Origin: an uncultured Rhizobium sp.
Lineage (GTDB): Bacteria; Pseudomonadota; Alphaproteobacteria; Rhizobiales; Rhizobiaceae
Reading direction: 5' to 3'
DNA length: 64,000 nucleotides
Assembly (NCBI GenBank): GCA_945952315.1
Contig: CAMFIE010000013.1
Location: 1 to 64,000, forward strand
Shown: positions 15,584 through 22,593 of the stretch, piece by piece
Layout of the letters: each line of letters begins with the position of its first letter
Numbering within the stretch: the first letter of the stretch is position 1
Notes under the pieces: model-generated
The model's input: the letters and a program-made list of their open reading frames with translations, nothing else
What the model was told of the DNA's origin: nothing
Database searches by the model: none
Program-made: the position numbers and the translations under genes

Positions 15584-17307
15584 ACGCCCTCCAGAATTTT
15601 GCGGACCTTATCCACGCCGAGGCTATGGAGGACGGCTGCGGTTTCGAGCATTTTCAGGCCATCTGCGGTGATGACAAAATCTCCGCCCTCGATCGCCATC
15701 ACAGTCCCGCGTTCGACGAACTTCGCGATCAATGCCTCGGCGACTGATGGGCGCACGCCGATCCCGCGCCTCAAGTCCCCCGCAGAGAAATGCTCTTCCT
15801 CCGCCGCCCAGATCAGCGCCCGCGCCAACTCTTCATCTACGCGCTCATCAATGGACTTGCGCGGCGTTTCGCGGGCGAACTCATCATCAACCTTGCCGTC
15901 AAACCGGATCGGAGCGACATGCCCTCCTGCGCCAGGCGGAAGCGGTGAAGCCTCCTGATAGGCGTCCCAGCACACACGGATTAGTCGCGGAAAACCCTGC
16001 CCATAGGTGCCGTCGTCGTTCCGCTCCCAAATGAACCATGCTGTGTTCATCTGAGAGCTGGCCTTGTTCCCGTCCCATCCGTCCCGATGCATCATCGGCA
16101 AGCGGTGAGTGAAGGCGTAGATACGGCTTGGCGGATTCTCATCCATCACAAATCGGCGGTCTGCATCCTCAAAACCGAACATGAAATTCGAATTGAGCAG
16201 CATCGCCATCTTGCGCGGGCGGTGCTCACGCAATGCATGAGCGATGTAGGCGTTTGCGATGCCATAAGGCGGATTGGTGACGATATCCCAGCCACCGCCC
16301 GCAGCGCTGGAAAGCAGAAAGTCGCCGACATTCTGGCATTCGCCGTCCCGGGTCGCGATATCGCGATCAACCAGATCGGAGATCGCGACCTGATAACCAG
16401 CGTCTTCAAGCGGGCGCAAAATGGCCCCTTTGCCGACACTCGGTTCCAACACATTCAGGCCAAAGCTTTCGAGCGCCAGCAGCGTGCGCATCGCCTCGAT
16501 CGGCGTCTCATAGAGATCTTCGCCGCGCTCTTGCTTGGTCGCGGTTTTCGTGCCGATCGCATGACCGGCAGCATTCTTGATTGCCGCGCGGCTTGGCTCG
16601 AGGCCAGAAGCCAGCCGGGTTTCGATCACGCGGTCGATGAACTCCGGCTCTGCTTTTACAGCGTTTCGTATCTTGCGGGCCTCGGAGAGACGGCGACTAT
16701 CGACCCCCACTTCCTCTAAAGAAAAAATCCCCACGCCTTGGGGATTTTCAGACGGACGGCCTTTCTTTGAAATTTCACCCTTTGCCTGCGCTTCATCAAC
16801 AGCATCAGCCATCGCGATGTAGCACATGCTTTCGATCTTCAGGGCATCCGCCTGCATGCGACGGGCCTTGTCGACCAGGCCGCGCGAGGCCTTCACACGC
16901 TCTGCAGATGCCGCCACCGCTTTTGCCTGATCATAAGCTACGCTGGAAAGCTTGAGCGCGGCCTGCACGTCGCCATCATCAAACAGCGCCCGTGCTCGCT
17001 CGACGATCGCGACCAGCTCAGCATTCTGCGCATCCGCGATCGGCGCGGGCACAGATGCTACTTCCGGCTCTGGCGCGCTATCGCGGACAACTTCGCCGGT
17101 GACCAACTCGTGAAGCACTTCGGTCGCGTACCACTTTGCACTGTTTTTCGTGTCGCGTCTCAGCAGACCCCGGCCATTCATTTTGCGGCAGGCGGCCTTC
17201 TCATTTTCGTTCTGCGCGATAAATGTCCCATACTCGACGGCCTTGGCAGCGATGTCAGCCTGTCGCGGGCTGCCGTTGCGAAGGGTTTCGAAGGTCATGG
17301 CCATCAA
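15580..17307 (-). CDS. Fusion of a duplicated phage domain with an N6-adenine DNA methyltransferase
   Basis: 575 residues. Residues ~95-250 form a helical domain (ERARALFDDGDVQAALKLSS, AYDQAKAVAASAERVKASRG, KKGRPS, RLASGLEPSRAAIKNA) that is repeated in the next gene upstream. Residues ~265-445 are an adenine methyltransferase, with the SAM motif LEPSVGKGAILRPL (287-300) and catalytic TNPPYG (344-349). The C-terminus looks like a winged helix (RRGIGVRPSVAEALIAKF). It probably methylates phage or host DNA for protection or regulation. Its ATG overlaps the upstream stop. Confidence 0.82.
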   Translation of the reverse strand: MMAMTFETLRNGSPRQADIAAKAVEYGTFIAQNENEKAACRKMNGRGLLRRDTKNSAKWYATEVLHELVTGEVVRDSAPEPEVASVPAPIADAQNAELVAIVERARALFDDGDVQAALKLSSVAYDQAKAVAASAERVKASRGLVDKARRMQADALKIESMCYIAMADAVDEAQAKGEISKKGRPSENPQGVGIFSLEEVGVDSRRLSEARKIRNAVKAEPEFIDRVIETRLASGLEPSRAAIKNAAGHAIGTKTATKQERGEDLYETPIEAMRTLLALESFGLNVLEPSVGKGAILRPLEDAGYQVAISDLVDRDIATRDGECQNVGDFLLSSAAGGGWDIVTNPPYGIANAYIAHALREHRPRKMAMLLNSNFMFGFEDADRRFVMDENPPSRIYAFTHRLPMMHRDGWDGNKASSQMNTAWFIWERNDDGTYGQGFPRLIRVCWDAYQEASPLPPGAGGHVAPIRFDGKVDDEFARETPRKSIDERVDEELARALIWAAEEEHFSAGDLRRGIGVRPSVAEALIAKFVERGTVMAIEGGDFVITADGLKMLETAAVLHSLGVDKVRKILEGV

Positions 17308-18080
17308 AAATCCTCCGCTTTTTTCATGCGGGGATGAACATGCTCATTAATAAGCAATTTCAGTGTATCTGGACCAAGAATCTCGCTGACGGACATTTCA
17401 ACATCAGGCGGAACGCAGAAATTTTCTATTTTTTCCAAAAGTATGAGGTCACGACGGAGAACTCTAATAAGACTTTGCAATCGGCTCCAGCTAATTGCTG
17501 TTAACCGTGACCCTTCCACTAAACGGAAATTACTTGTGCGACACTCAAAGTTTGAGGTCGCAGCCTTACGAGTGTTGCGATGGACGTATGCTCTACTTGG
17601 CTCAAGTCCTTGCGAAAGACGATGATTCACCAATCTTTCGAAGATGTCAGGATCAATACGATATGCCTCTCGAAGCGCCCGTGCCTCGTGCAAGCGCGCC
17701 CTTGAAACACCCAGTTCTTTTAGAGTAACACACTCCGATCCACGACGAGGACGGCCCTTTGATGCAATTTCACCAGACACCATGCCTGTTTCAATGATGC
17801 CCAACAAGCCAACCTGGCACTTGCACTCGATAATAAGGGCATGAGCCTGCATTTCGCGGGCTTTCGCAATGAGGCTGCGAGAAGCTTTAACCCGCTCTGC
17901 GCTCGCAGCGATAGCTTTTGCTTGGTCGTATGAAACGGCTGATATTTTATAAGCCGCTTCAATATCGCCTTGTTCGAACAGTGTTCGAGCACGCTCAATC
18001 AATGACGCGAGTTCAGTCTCAGACTGAATTTTTGCGGTACTAACGCCTGTTTTTTCCACATTTTCATCGAACCTGATCAT
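17304..18080 (-). CDS. Stand-alone paralogue of the domain fused to the methyltransferase
   Basis: 258 residues from ATG 18080 (MIRFDENVEKTGVSTAKIQ). Residues ~24-170 align with residues 96-247 of the downstream fusion: IERARTLFEQGDIEAAYKIS, SYDQAKAIAASAERVKASRS, SKGRPRRG, LGVSRARLHEARALR, RLSQGLEPSRAY. Instead of a methyltransferase it continues into an unrelated ~90-residue tail. The DNA is clearly more AT-rich than its neighbour, which suggests acquisition of this copy from another phage. Function unknown. Confidence 0.75.
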   Translation of the reverse strand: MIRFDENVEKTGVSTAKIQSETELASLIERARTLFEQGDIEAAYKISAVSYDQAKAIAASAERVKASRSLIAKAREMQAHALIIECKCQVGLLGIIETGMVSGEIASKGRPRRGSECVTLKELGVSRARLHEARALREAYRIDPDIFERLVNHRLSQGLEPSRAYVHRNTRKAATSNFECRTSNFRLVEGSRLTAISWSRLQSLIRVLRRDLILLEKIENFCVPPDVEMSVSEILGPDTLKLLINEHVHPRMKKAEDF

Positions 18081-18274
18081 CAGCCACGCACCTTCCGAGA
18101 TCCGCGCGAACCATCTTGGGCAGCCACAAGCGCCACGCGCGCCCAGCCCTCCCTGATTTCCGCTGCTGATGAATGAAACCGAGGCGCTGACTGACAGACG
18201 ATGCACCAGTCTTCCAACGACTCAGCCATGGTCAGCGTAGTGTTGCAGCGGTGGCACTTGCATTGAGCCGTCAT
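18080..18274 (-). CDS. Small zinc-ribbon-like phage protein
   Basis: 64 residues with two Cys pairs: CKCHRC at residues 5-10 and CIVC at 24-27, an arrangement suitable for one zinc site. Its ATG overlaps the CP76-like stop and its TGA overlaps the next ATG, so it is translationally coupled on both sides. No specific function can be assigned. Confidence 0.72.
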   Translation of the reverse strand: MTAQCKCHRCNTTLTMAESLEDWCIVCQSAPRFHSSAAEIREGWARVALVAAQDGSRGSRKVRG

Positions 18275-18735
18275 GCCGCACCGCCGATCCGCGTTGCGAG
18301 GGCCGTCAACGCCGCGAGTTCAGCGTCAATCAGGCCTGTCAACTGCCGACGCTCCGCAGCATCGATCCGCCCATCATCGAGAGCCTCGGCAAAGGTCTCG
18401 GTCATGCGGGCCTGTCGCTTGGTCAAAGCTACAAAATCAGAAAGTGATGCTGGCGGTACTTCCGTTTGGGCGTTGCTGCGCTCAAGGCGATATCCGAGGA
18501 TTGCGGCCATCGCGCCCACGATTATTGGCGACCCAGCTGCTATGTCAGCATCGAGAGCAACATCGATTGGCATGTACTTCTCGCCACCGTCTGCCTCTCT
18601 CGCCTCGTAACGGGAAAGCATGGAGCCATTTACCCGCGTATCTTCCGCCAGTGCTCCTGGACCGCCCGCCGCACGAATTGCGCGACCGGTCGCAGACTTA
18701 AGTGCTGCCCTTTGATGGTCGGTACTTGCGCGCAT
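18271..18735 (-). CDS. Phage regulatory protein, CP76/CII-like
   Basis: 154 residues. ALKSATGRAIRAAGGPGALA, then TRVNGSMLSRYEA and YMPIDVALDADIAAGSPII match the phage regulatory CII (CP76) family, whose helix-turn-helix and MPIDV motif are conserved. It follows the Cro-like gene in the leftward operon as lambda cII follows cro, so control of the lysis-lysogeny decision is likely. The C-terminal helical part may mediate oligomerisation. Confidence 0.8.
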   Translation of the reverse strand: MRASTDHQRAALKSATGRAIRAAGGPGALAEDTRVNGSMLSRYEAREADGGEKYMPIDVALDADIAAGSPIIVGAMAAILGYRLERSNAQTEVPPASLSDFVALTKRQARMTETFAEALDDGRIDAAERRQLTGLIDAELAALTALATRIGGAA

Positions 18736-18877
18736 GCAAAATCCTCCCTGAATGCAAGGAAAAAGTTCAACGATTTGATTCCGTGAATGTGCTCGGTTGT
18801 GACGCTACCAATGCGGAATCGGCTTAAACGCCAAGAAAAACAGGCGTTGGTGACGGATCACTTCGGCGGAATCTGTA

Positions 18878-18913
18878 TGCGTGGCGGGAGCCAGAAGACC
18901 CTCCCGCCACGCA
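18878..18913 (-). terminator. 13-bp perfect hairpin between Cro-like and CP76-like genes
   Basis: TGCGTGGCGGGAG pairs perfectly with CTCCCGCCACGCA around a 10-base loop, in the 263-base gap between the two regulatory genes. Without a T tract it is not a classical terminator. Its location corresponds to the tR1/nutR region of lambda between cro and cII. The remainder of the gap holds nothing else that I recognise. Confidence 0.45.
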
Positions 18914-18998
18914 CCGGTCCCTGGAGGAACCACTCTCCGACGGCTGCCGCCAATACCAACCGGAGGAGAATTGGGAGTGCTTGAAAAGTGCGAAGAGG

Positions 18999-19250
18999 TC
19001 ATTGAGCGGCCTCCAAGGAAGCCCGTATCGGGCGATGTACGCCAACTGGCCACTCAGTTTCTGGCGGCCAATTTGATGAGAGCCATTCCATCGCAGACTC
19101 GAAACGGGTTGTACCGATATCGCCGCCCAAACGGATCATGTCCAAACGCCTACCACCTGAAAGCAGGATTGTAGAAAGCCTAGAGCGGCTCATACCTGAG
19201 CCAACACAGTATGCGTCCGCAGTCATCAGTAATTGCTCACGTAGTGTCAT
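18999..19250 (-). CDS. Cro-like helix-turn-helix regulator
   Basis: 83 residues (MTLREQLLMTADAYCVGSGM, then SRSRLSTILLSGGRRLDMIR). The helix-turn-helix-like N-terminus and the tail (SSNWPPETEWPVGVHRP) resemble a recurrent alphaproteobacterial small DNA-binding protein. Divergent from cI, it is the first gene of the leftward operon, the position of cro. The ATG lies 5 nt beyond the -10 box of the promoter at 19256-19285, so the message is predicted to be leaderless. A later Met at 19226 is an alternative start. Confidence 0.72.
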   Translation of the reverse strand: MTLREQLLMTADAYCVGSGMSRSRLSTILLSGGRRLDMIRLGGDIGTTRFESAMEWLSSNWPPETEWPVGVHRPIRASLEAAQ

Positions 19251-19255
19251 GATCA

Positions 19256-19285
19256 ACAATAGGCGTATTTTTTTACGCATGTCAA
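19256..19285 (-). promoter_or_regulatory. Leftward early promoter (PR analogue)
   Basis: On the minus strand a perfect -35 box TTGACA (19285-19280) and -10 box TATTGT (19261-19256) are separated by 18 bases. The operator at 19263-19278 exactly fills this spacer, so CI binding would block polymerase. Transcription should start at about 19249-19250, on the ATG of the Cro-like gene. Confidence 0.75.
19263..19278. promoter_or_regulatory. CI/Cro operator, left-side site 1
   Basis: GCGTATTTTTTTACGC, a dyad GCGTA-N6-TACGC. The identical 16 bases recur at 20717-20732 upstream of the rightward operon. It lies between the -35 and -10 boxes of the Cro-like promoter. A half site TTACGC occurs at 19295-19300. 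Confidence 0.75.
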
Positions 19286-19317
19286 CCAAGTCAATTACGC
19301 TACTCACCAAAAGGAAT

Positions 19318-19333
19318 GCGTATTATGATACGC
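19318..19333. promoter_or_regulatory. CI/Cro operator, left-side site 2, overlapping cI start region
   Basis: GCGTATTATGATACGC conserves both half sites of the dyad GCGTA-N6-TACGC. It covers the proposed ATG of cI at 19325, so repressor bound here could autoregulate cI at initiation or elongation. Confidence 0.65.
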
Positions 19334-20017
19334 GTTATGAACAGAATGCTTATTGACCGCCTCACTCAGCTCATCTCCGAAAAGGGCATAAGTGCTCAGC
19401 GCCTGTCGATACAGGCGACGGGAGCTAAGGAAACCGTGCGCAAAATTTTGGATGGCACTTCGAAAAATCCAAGAATTGATACCATCACAAAGATTGCGAC
19501 GGCGCTCGATGTATCCCCGCAATACCTTTTGGGCGAAGATGAGCAAAATGAGAGAAAGCTTGGTGTTGATTTATCCGAAACTTCCTCGCCGCTACTTGAA
19601 GGAGATATTTCGCTCCACGTACCAGTCTTAGGAACGGTTGCCGGATCTCATCAACGAGGTGCGTTTGAGCTCGCAGAGAGTATCGTTGATTATGTCAGAA
19701 GACCTGCGGGCCTAACTGGAGCCAGAGATATATACGCCCTCTTCGTGGAAGGCACTTCGATGGAGCCACAATTTTTTCCCGGGGATTTGATATACGTAAA
19801 TCCACACAAACATCCGAGATCAGGAGACGTCGTCGTTTTGCAACGCAAAGCTTCAGAAAATGAGCCTACAGAAGCAACTCTAGGAGTTCTTCACAAGATA
19901 ACGGAAAAAACAATCATTATTGTAAAAAGGAACCCTCCAGCGGAGATCGAGTTTTTACGCGAAAAAGTAAAAAGTGTACACAAGGTACTATCTAACAATG
20001 AAATATTCAGTATTTAA
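19325..20017 (+). CDS. CI-type prophage repressor, LexA/S24 family
   Basis: About 230 residues. N-terminal helix-turn-helix (ISEKGISAQRLSIQATGAKE, then ALDVSPQYLLG) and a C-terminal S24 self-cleavage domain: the cleavage Ala-Gly in LGTVAGSH (~residue 106), catalytic Ser in VEGTSMEPQFFPGD (~145) and Lys in VVVLQRKA (~175). It should maintain lysogeny and be inactivated by RecA after DNA damage. The start at 19325 is chosen because AAAAGGA lies 9 nt upstream; ATGs at 19316, 19337 and 19346 are alternatives. Base composition is AT-richer than the structural genes. Confidence 0.88.
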   Translation: MIRVMNRMLIDRLTQLISEKGISAQRLSIQATGAKETVRKILDGTSKNPRIDTITKIATALDVSPQYLLGEDEQNERKLGVDLSETSSPLLEGDISLHVPVLGTVAGSHQRGAFELAESIVDYVRRPAGLTGARDIYALFVEGTSMEPQFFPGDLIYVNPHKHPRSGDVVVLQRKASENEPTEATLGVLHKITEKTIIIVKRNPPAEIEFLREKVKSVHKVLSNNEIFSI

Positions 20018-20025
20018 TATATTAA

Positions 20026-20658
20026 TTAATTTATGCCTAGATTGAATAAAAAGGCATAACAAGCTTTTTGAACATCTTTCCAATCGCCACTCTTCTTTTT
20101 TCCCATTACAGTGTAACACATTGTTCTAGGCTTAAGACCTACAGTAACAAAGATGCCGTCTTCACTTTCCTCAATAACCTCAATCATTCCTCGCCATTGG
20201 ATGGTCGCGGTAGGAGTGCGGCGAAGTTTTCCGTTCTTAAAAAATTCGTAGGCACTTAGGGTCTCTACAGGATACTCACCCTCCTCCTTTGCGTATTCCA
20301 AAGAGATGCCCATCCGCTGGATTTCATCACCATATTGATTGAATAGTTCTGAAATAGAGCCGCAACCCTGGATACGCTCTCTTTTCTCCGGAGGAATATA
20401 ACTTGAAGCTTTTGCCTCCAGTTCAGTTCCAGCGATGATTTTAAGCAAGGCCTCACGATCATCCGACTCTTCGGTCAATACGTCGGACGAACCCTCTATT
20501 GCATACTTCACGTGCTTACAGAGAAGACCTCCACGCCGCCCTGCCGGGCAATTACAAAACGCACGAACTGCTGTCCCGTTTCTGTGAAACTGAACTGTGT
20601 ACCTACTTCCGGTACTGCCAATCACGACGAATTGTACACTCCCGAAGGCTTCCTCCAT
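20026..20658 (-). CDS. SWIM zinc-finger protein beside cI (probable lysogenic moron)
   Basis: 210 residues. A SWIM motif CxCx9CxH is visible at residues 35-49 (CNCPAGRRGGLLCKH), followed by a helix as usual for SWIM domains, which bind DNA or protein. The rest is not recognised; the middle has IPPEKRERIQG and the C-terminus WRGMIEVIEESEDGIFVTVG. The gene points against the rightward operon, ends 8 nt from the convergent cI stop, is AT-rich, and begins about 60 nt from a CI operator. Position suggests expression in the lysogen, with a possible role in exclusion, defence or host modulation (inference). Confidence 0.75.
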   Translation of the reverse strand: MEEAFGSVQFVVIGSTGSRYTVQFHRNGTAVRAFCNCPAGRRGGLLCKHVKYAIEGSSDVLTEESDDREALLKIIAGTELEAKASSYIPPEKRERIQGCGSISELFNQYGDEIQRMGISLEYAKEEGEYPVETLSAYEFFKNGKLRRTPTATIQWRGMIEVIEESEDGIFVTVGLKPRTMCYTVMGKKKSGDWKDVQKACYAFLFNLGIN

Positions 20659-20716
20659 CCACTCCCCCCCTTTTCTCCGATTTGAAATTCATCGAATCAA
20701 AAGCCGTTTCCTGCAA

Positions 20717-20781
20717 GCGTATTTTTTTACGCATTTAGGCTTGACGCGTAATTTAATACCCATTAGCGTAATTTTATCCGA
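20717..20781. promoter_or_regulatory. CI operator cluster and early rightward promoter (PL analogue)
   Basis: Site 1 (20717-20732) is identical to the left-side operator at 19263. Site 2 (20746-20761, GCGTAATTTAATACCC) differs in one conserved position, and a half site GCGTAATTTTATC starts at 20766. A plus-strand -35 TTGACG lies at 20741-20746 with a poor -10 (TAGCGT, spacer 17). An alternative pair is TTTACG (20726) and TAATTT (20749), spacer 17. Either would be covered by repressor. Confidence 0.65.
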
Positions 20782-20785
20782 TGCA

Positions 20786-20860
20786 CCTCCCGATCGGATG
20801 ACCGCAAGACGCGCCGCTGCCTTTCCCCCTCTTCTCCTGGGCAGCGGCGCACCGGGGAGG
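20786..20860 (+). other. Two-tier hairpin in the early operon leader
   Basis: An 11-bp perfect stem (GCGCCGCTGCC at 20811-20821 / GGCAGCGGCGC at 20840-20850) is enclosed by an outer CCTCCC/GGGAGG pairing. It lies between the early promoter and the first gene and has no T tract. It could be an antitermination or attenuation structure. Confidence 0.45.
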
Positions 20861-20875
20861 CCAAGGGAGCCTTAC

Positions 20876-21064
20876 ATGCAATCCAGAAACCGCCTTTCAC
20901 CGTCCGACTATCGCGACCGCGATGAAATGTTCCGTCTTTTTCAGGAGCGCGGCCCCATGACCGCAAAGCAGCTTCTCGCTGCTGGCTTCAGCAAGGAAAG
21001 CCAGATGCGGAATGCGGCTTATGTCGCCGAACGCATCCGGCTGAGCGAACCGATGGCCGCCTAA
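20876..21064 (+). CDS. Small early phage protein
   Basis: 62 residues (MQSRNRLSPSDYRDRDEMFR). FQERGPMTAKQLLAAGFSKE could form a short helix-turn-helix. Start chosen at 20876, with AAGGGAG 6-8 nt upstream. First gene of the rightward operon after the operator cluster and leader hairpin. Confidence 0.7.
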   Translation: MQSRNRLSPSDYRDRDEMFRLFQERGPMTAKQLLAAGFSKESQMRNAAYVAERIRLSEPMAA

Positions 21065-21066
21065 CC

Positions 21067-21122
21067 ATCCGGTTCGGTTTCCGCCTGCCTCCGCCCTTTG
21101 GCAGGCGGCTTCCCAACCGGAT
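21067..21122 (+). repeat. Structured leader element, copy A
   Basis: Outer stem ATCCGGTT/AACCGGAT and inner stem CCGCCTGCC/GGCAGGCGG, separated by conserved GGTTTCC-like and TTCCC strands. The same architecture recurs at 21560-21616 with a different but still complementary inner stem. The two copies flank the exported moron gene. Confidence 0.6.
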
Positions 21123-21144
21123 GGAAAGAAGTGCAGCCATGCTG

Positions 21145-21471
21145 TTATCGTTCACGAACAAGGCCTGGAACATTAGATCCGTTCGGGCCGTAAAGCATCA
21201 AGCCAGCCATACAAGCAAGCTCCGGGTCTTTTCCGGAAAATGCCTGCATTTGATCTCGAATATCCGCCTGAAGAGCCGCCTCTTCAGCCTTCATGTCAAT
21301 GTGATTGTAGACGGCGGCCAGCGCGATCATTTCTTCATTGACTTCTATTCGAGAACAAAGGTTTGCCGCAGCAATAGCTTGAGCAAAATGGTGAAGCGCA
21401 TTTTTCTTCGCGCCAGCGTGGGCAGCCACAGGCATGAGGATCAGGAAAAGTACAATCTTAAGGGTCTTCAT
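21145..21471 (-). CDS. Small exported protein, probable moron
   Basis: 108 residues with a clear Sec signal peptide (MKTLKIVLFLILMPVAAHA, cleavage near residue 19), then a helical Ala-rich mature part with two cysteines (NLCSR, ELACMAG) that could form a disulphide. It reads against the surrounding early operon, has its own sigma70-like promoter and a GGAGG site 7 nt before the ATG, and is flanked by repeated hairpin elements. A periplasmic product of a lysogen could alter phage adsorption or the envelope (inference). No family recognised. Confidence 0.75.
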   Translation of the reverse strand: MKTLKIVLFLILMPVAAHAGAKKNALHHFAQAIAAANLCSRIEVNEEMIALAAVYNHIDMKAEEAALQADIRDQMQAFSGKDPELACMAGLMLYGPNGSNVPGLVRER

Positions 21472-21496
21472 AAGCGCCTCCGTTTCAACACCTGGT

Positions 21497-21526
21497 TTAA
21501 TACCATCTCACCTCATTCTGCATCAA
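21497..21526 (-). promoter_or_regulatory. Promoter of the exported moron gene
   Basis: On the minus strand TTGATG (21526-21521) and TATTAA (21502-21497) are separated by 18 bases, 25 nt before the start codon. It would allow expression independent of the repressed early operon. Confidence 0.6.
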
Positions 21527-21559
21527 CTCCATATCCAATTCGGACGCTGGTCTAGGAGC

Positions 21560-21616
21560 ATCCGTTTTGGTTTCCGCCCCACCCGATATTGCGTCGGGGC
21601 GGTTTCCCAACCGGAT
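21560..21616 (+). repeat. Structured leader element, copy B
   Basis: Shares ATCCG, GGTTTCCGCC, GGCGGTTTCCCAACCGGAT with copy A. The inner stem is CCGCCCC/GGGGCGG here versus CCGCCTGCC/GGCAGGCGG in copy A, so pairing is kept while sequence changes. It immediately precedes the gene starting at 21631. Confidence 0.6.
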
Positions 21617-21630
21617 CGGGAGACACACCC

Positions 21631-21804
21631 ATGAAACTCACCGCATTTGATGCCTATGTCGAAGCCCCGCAGGAAGCCCCTGCGAAGACGGTCAACCAGA
21701 GCCGTCTGCCCCAGCTGATTTCTGTCACCACGCTGACCCTGCTTTGGGGCATCGCCGCATGCAATACCGGCTATGCCGCCATGATCGTTCTGGGGCTAAT
21801 CTGA
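21631..21804 (+). CDS. Small membrane protein of early operon
   Basis: 57 residues (MKLTAFDAYVEAPQEAPAKT). One predicted membrane segment at the C-terminus (LISVTTLTLLWGIAACNTGYAAMIVLGLI region). Start at 21631, preceded by GGGAGA. The stop overlaps the next ATG (TGATG), indicating coupling. Function unknown. Confidence 0.68.
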   Translation: MKLTAFDAYVEAPQEAPAKTVNQSRLPQLISVTTLTLLWGIAACNTGYAAMIVLGLI

Positions 21805-22100
21805 TGCTGGCGACCAACACGGCAATTTTCACACTGTCGTTCGGCCTGGTGGTCTCGATGTCCATCAACGTGATCGCGGGTCTGCGCATTCGCAAGCTGC
21901 AGCACGAGCTGGACGAAGTCGTCTGCGCCATCTCCTTTGCCCGCCTGCAAATGGGATACATCGGTCGAGCCTTCATCCAGTGCTGGCAGGATGGCAAACT
22001 GCATACGTCTGATCCGATCCTCGTCGATGAATGGATGCAGTTCCGCAAATCCTATTTCGAGCGGCTCGAGGCGCGTGAATCGGGAGTGCTTCTGCCATGA
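21804..22100 (+). CDS. Small membrane-anchored early protein
   Basis: 98 residues with an N-terminal membrane segment (IFTLSFGLVVSMSINVIAGL) followed by a cytoplasmic-looking helical domain (RKLQHELDEVVCAISFARLQ). Coupled to the preceding membrane protein by a one-base overlap, so the two may act together at the membrane. Family not recognised. Confidence 0.68.
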   Translation: MLATNTAIFTLSFGLVVSMSINVIAGLRIRKLQHELDEVVCAISFARLQMGYIGRAFIQCWQDGKLHTSDPILVDEWMQFRKSYFERLEARESGVLLP

Positions 22101-22453
22101 CCGTGATCTTCACTGACAAGTTCGGAAGGCCGCGCCCGCGATTGATCGCCAGCAGCGAACCCAGCCACAGCAATCCGCAAAAGCACAATTCACTGCACCT
22201 CGTCGAGCAGATCGCCGACGTGATGGAAGATGTGTCCTGCGCGCACATGCTGTTGAGCAGCTTGAACTGCGCCGCCGCCAAGGGCGCGCCGCTGACCGAG
22301 CTGGATATCGGCAACCGGGAAATCATCGTTTCGCTGCTTCAGGCCCTGATCCGCACCACGGCGCGATCGGCGCACCAGATCGATCGGCATCTCTGCTTTG
22401 CCCTTCGCACTCACCTTCAGGCCATCGAGAAGGAAAACACATGTCAGAGCTGA
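22097..22453 (+). CDS. Hypothetical early phage protein
   Basis: 118 residues (MTVIFTDKFGRPRPRLIASS). C-terminal two thirds predicted helical (HLVEQIADVMEDVSCAHMLL, LLQALIRTTARSAHQIDRHL). Overlaps both neighbours by 4-13 nt. No known domain. Confidence 0.65.
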   Translation: MTVIFTDKFGRPRPRLIASSEPSHSNPQKHNSLHLVEQIADVMEDVSCAHMLLSSLNCAAAKGAPLTELDIGNREIIVSLLQALIRTTARSAHQIDRHLCFALRTHLQAIEKENTCQS

Positions 22454-22593
22454 TCAAGTTCCGCATCCATTTCTCGGACGGCTATTCGATGGTGGTTGCT
22501 GCCCGCAATCCCGAAGAGGCAAGGCGCGCGGCAAAGGCCTTTGATCCAGCCCTGAAGGTCACGAAGGTCAAGCACGTACGGGAGGATGCGTGA
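22441..22593 (+). CDS. Very small early protein (50 aa)
   Basis: Encodes MSELIKFRIHFSDGYSMVVA followed by ARNPEEARRAAKAFDPALKV and a basic end. The beta-beta-alpha pattern resembles small phage proteins with a ubiquitin-like or DUF-type fold. Its start lies 13 nt inside the preceding gene and its TGA overlaps the next ATG. The overlaps and the RBS (AGGAAAAC) support that it is translated. Confidence 0.62.
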   Translation: MSELIKFRIHFSDGYSMVVAARNPEEARRAAKAFDPALKVTKVKHVREDA

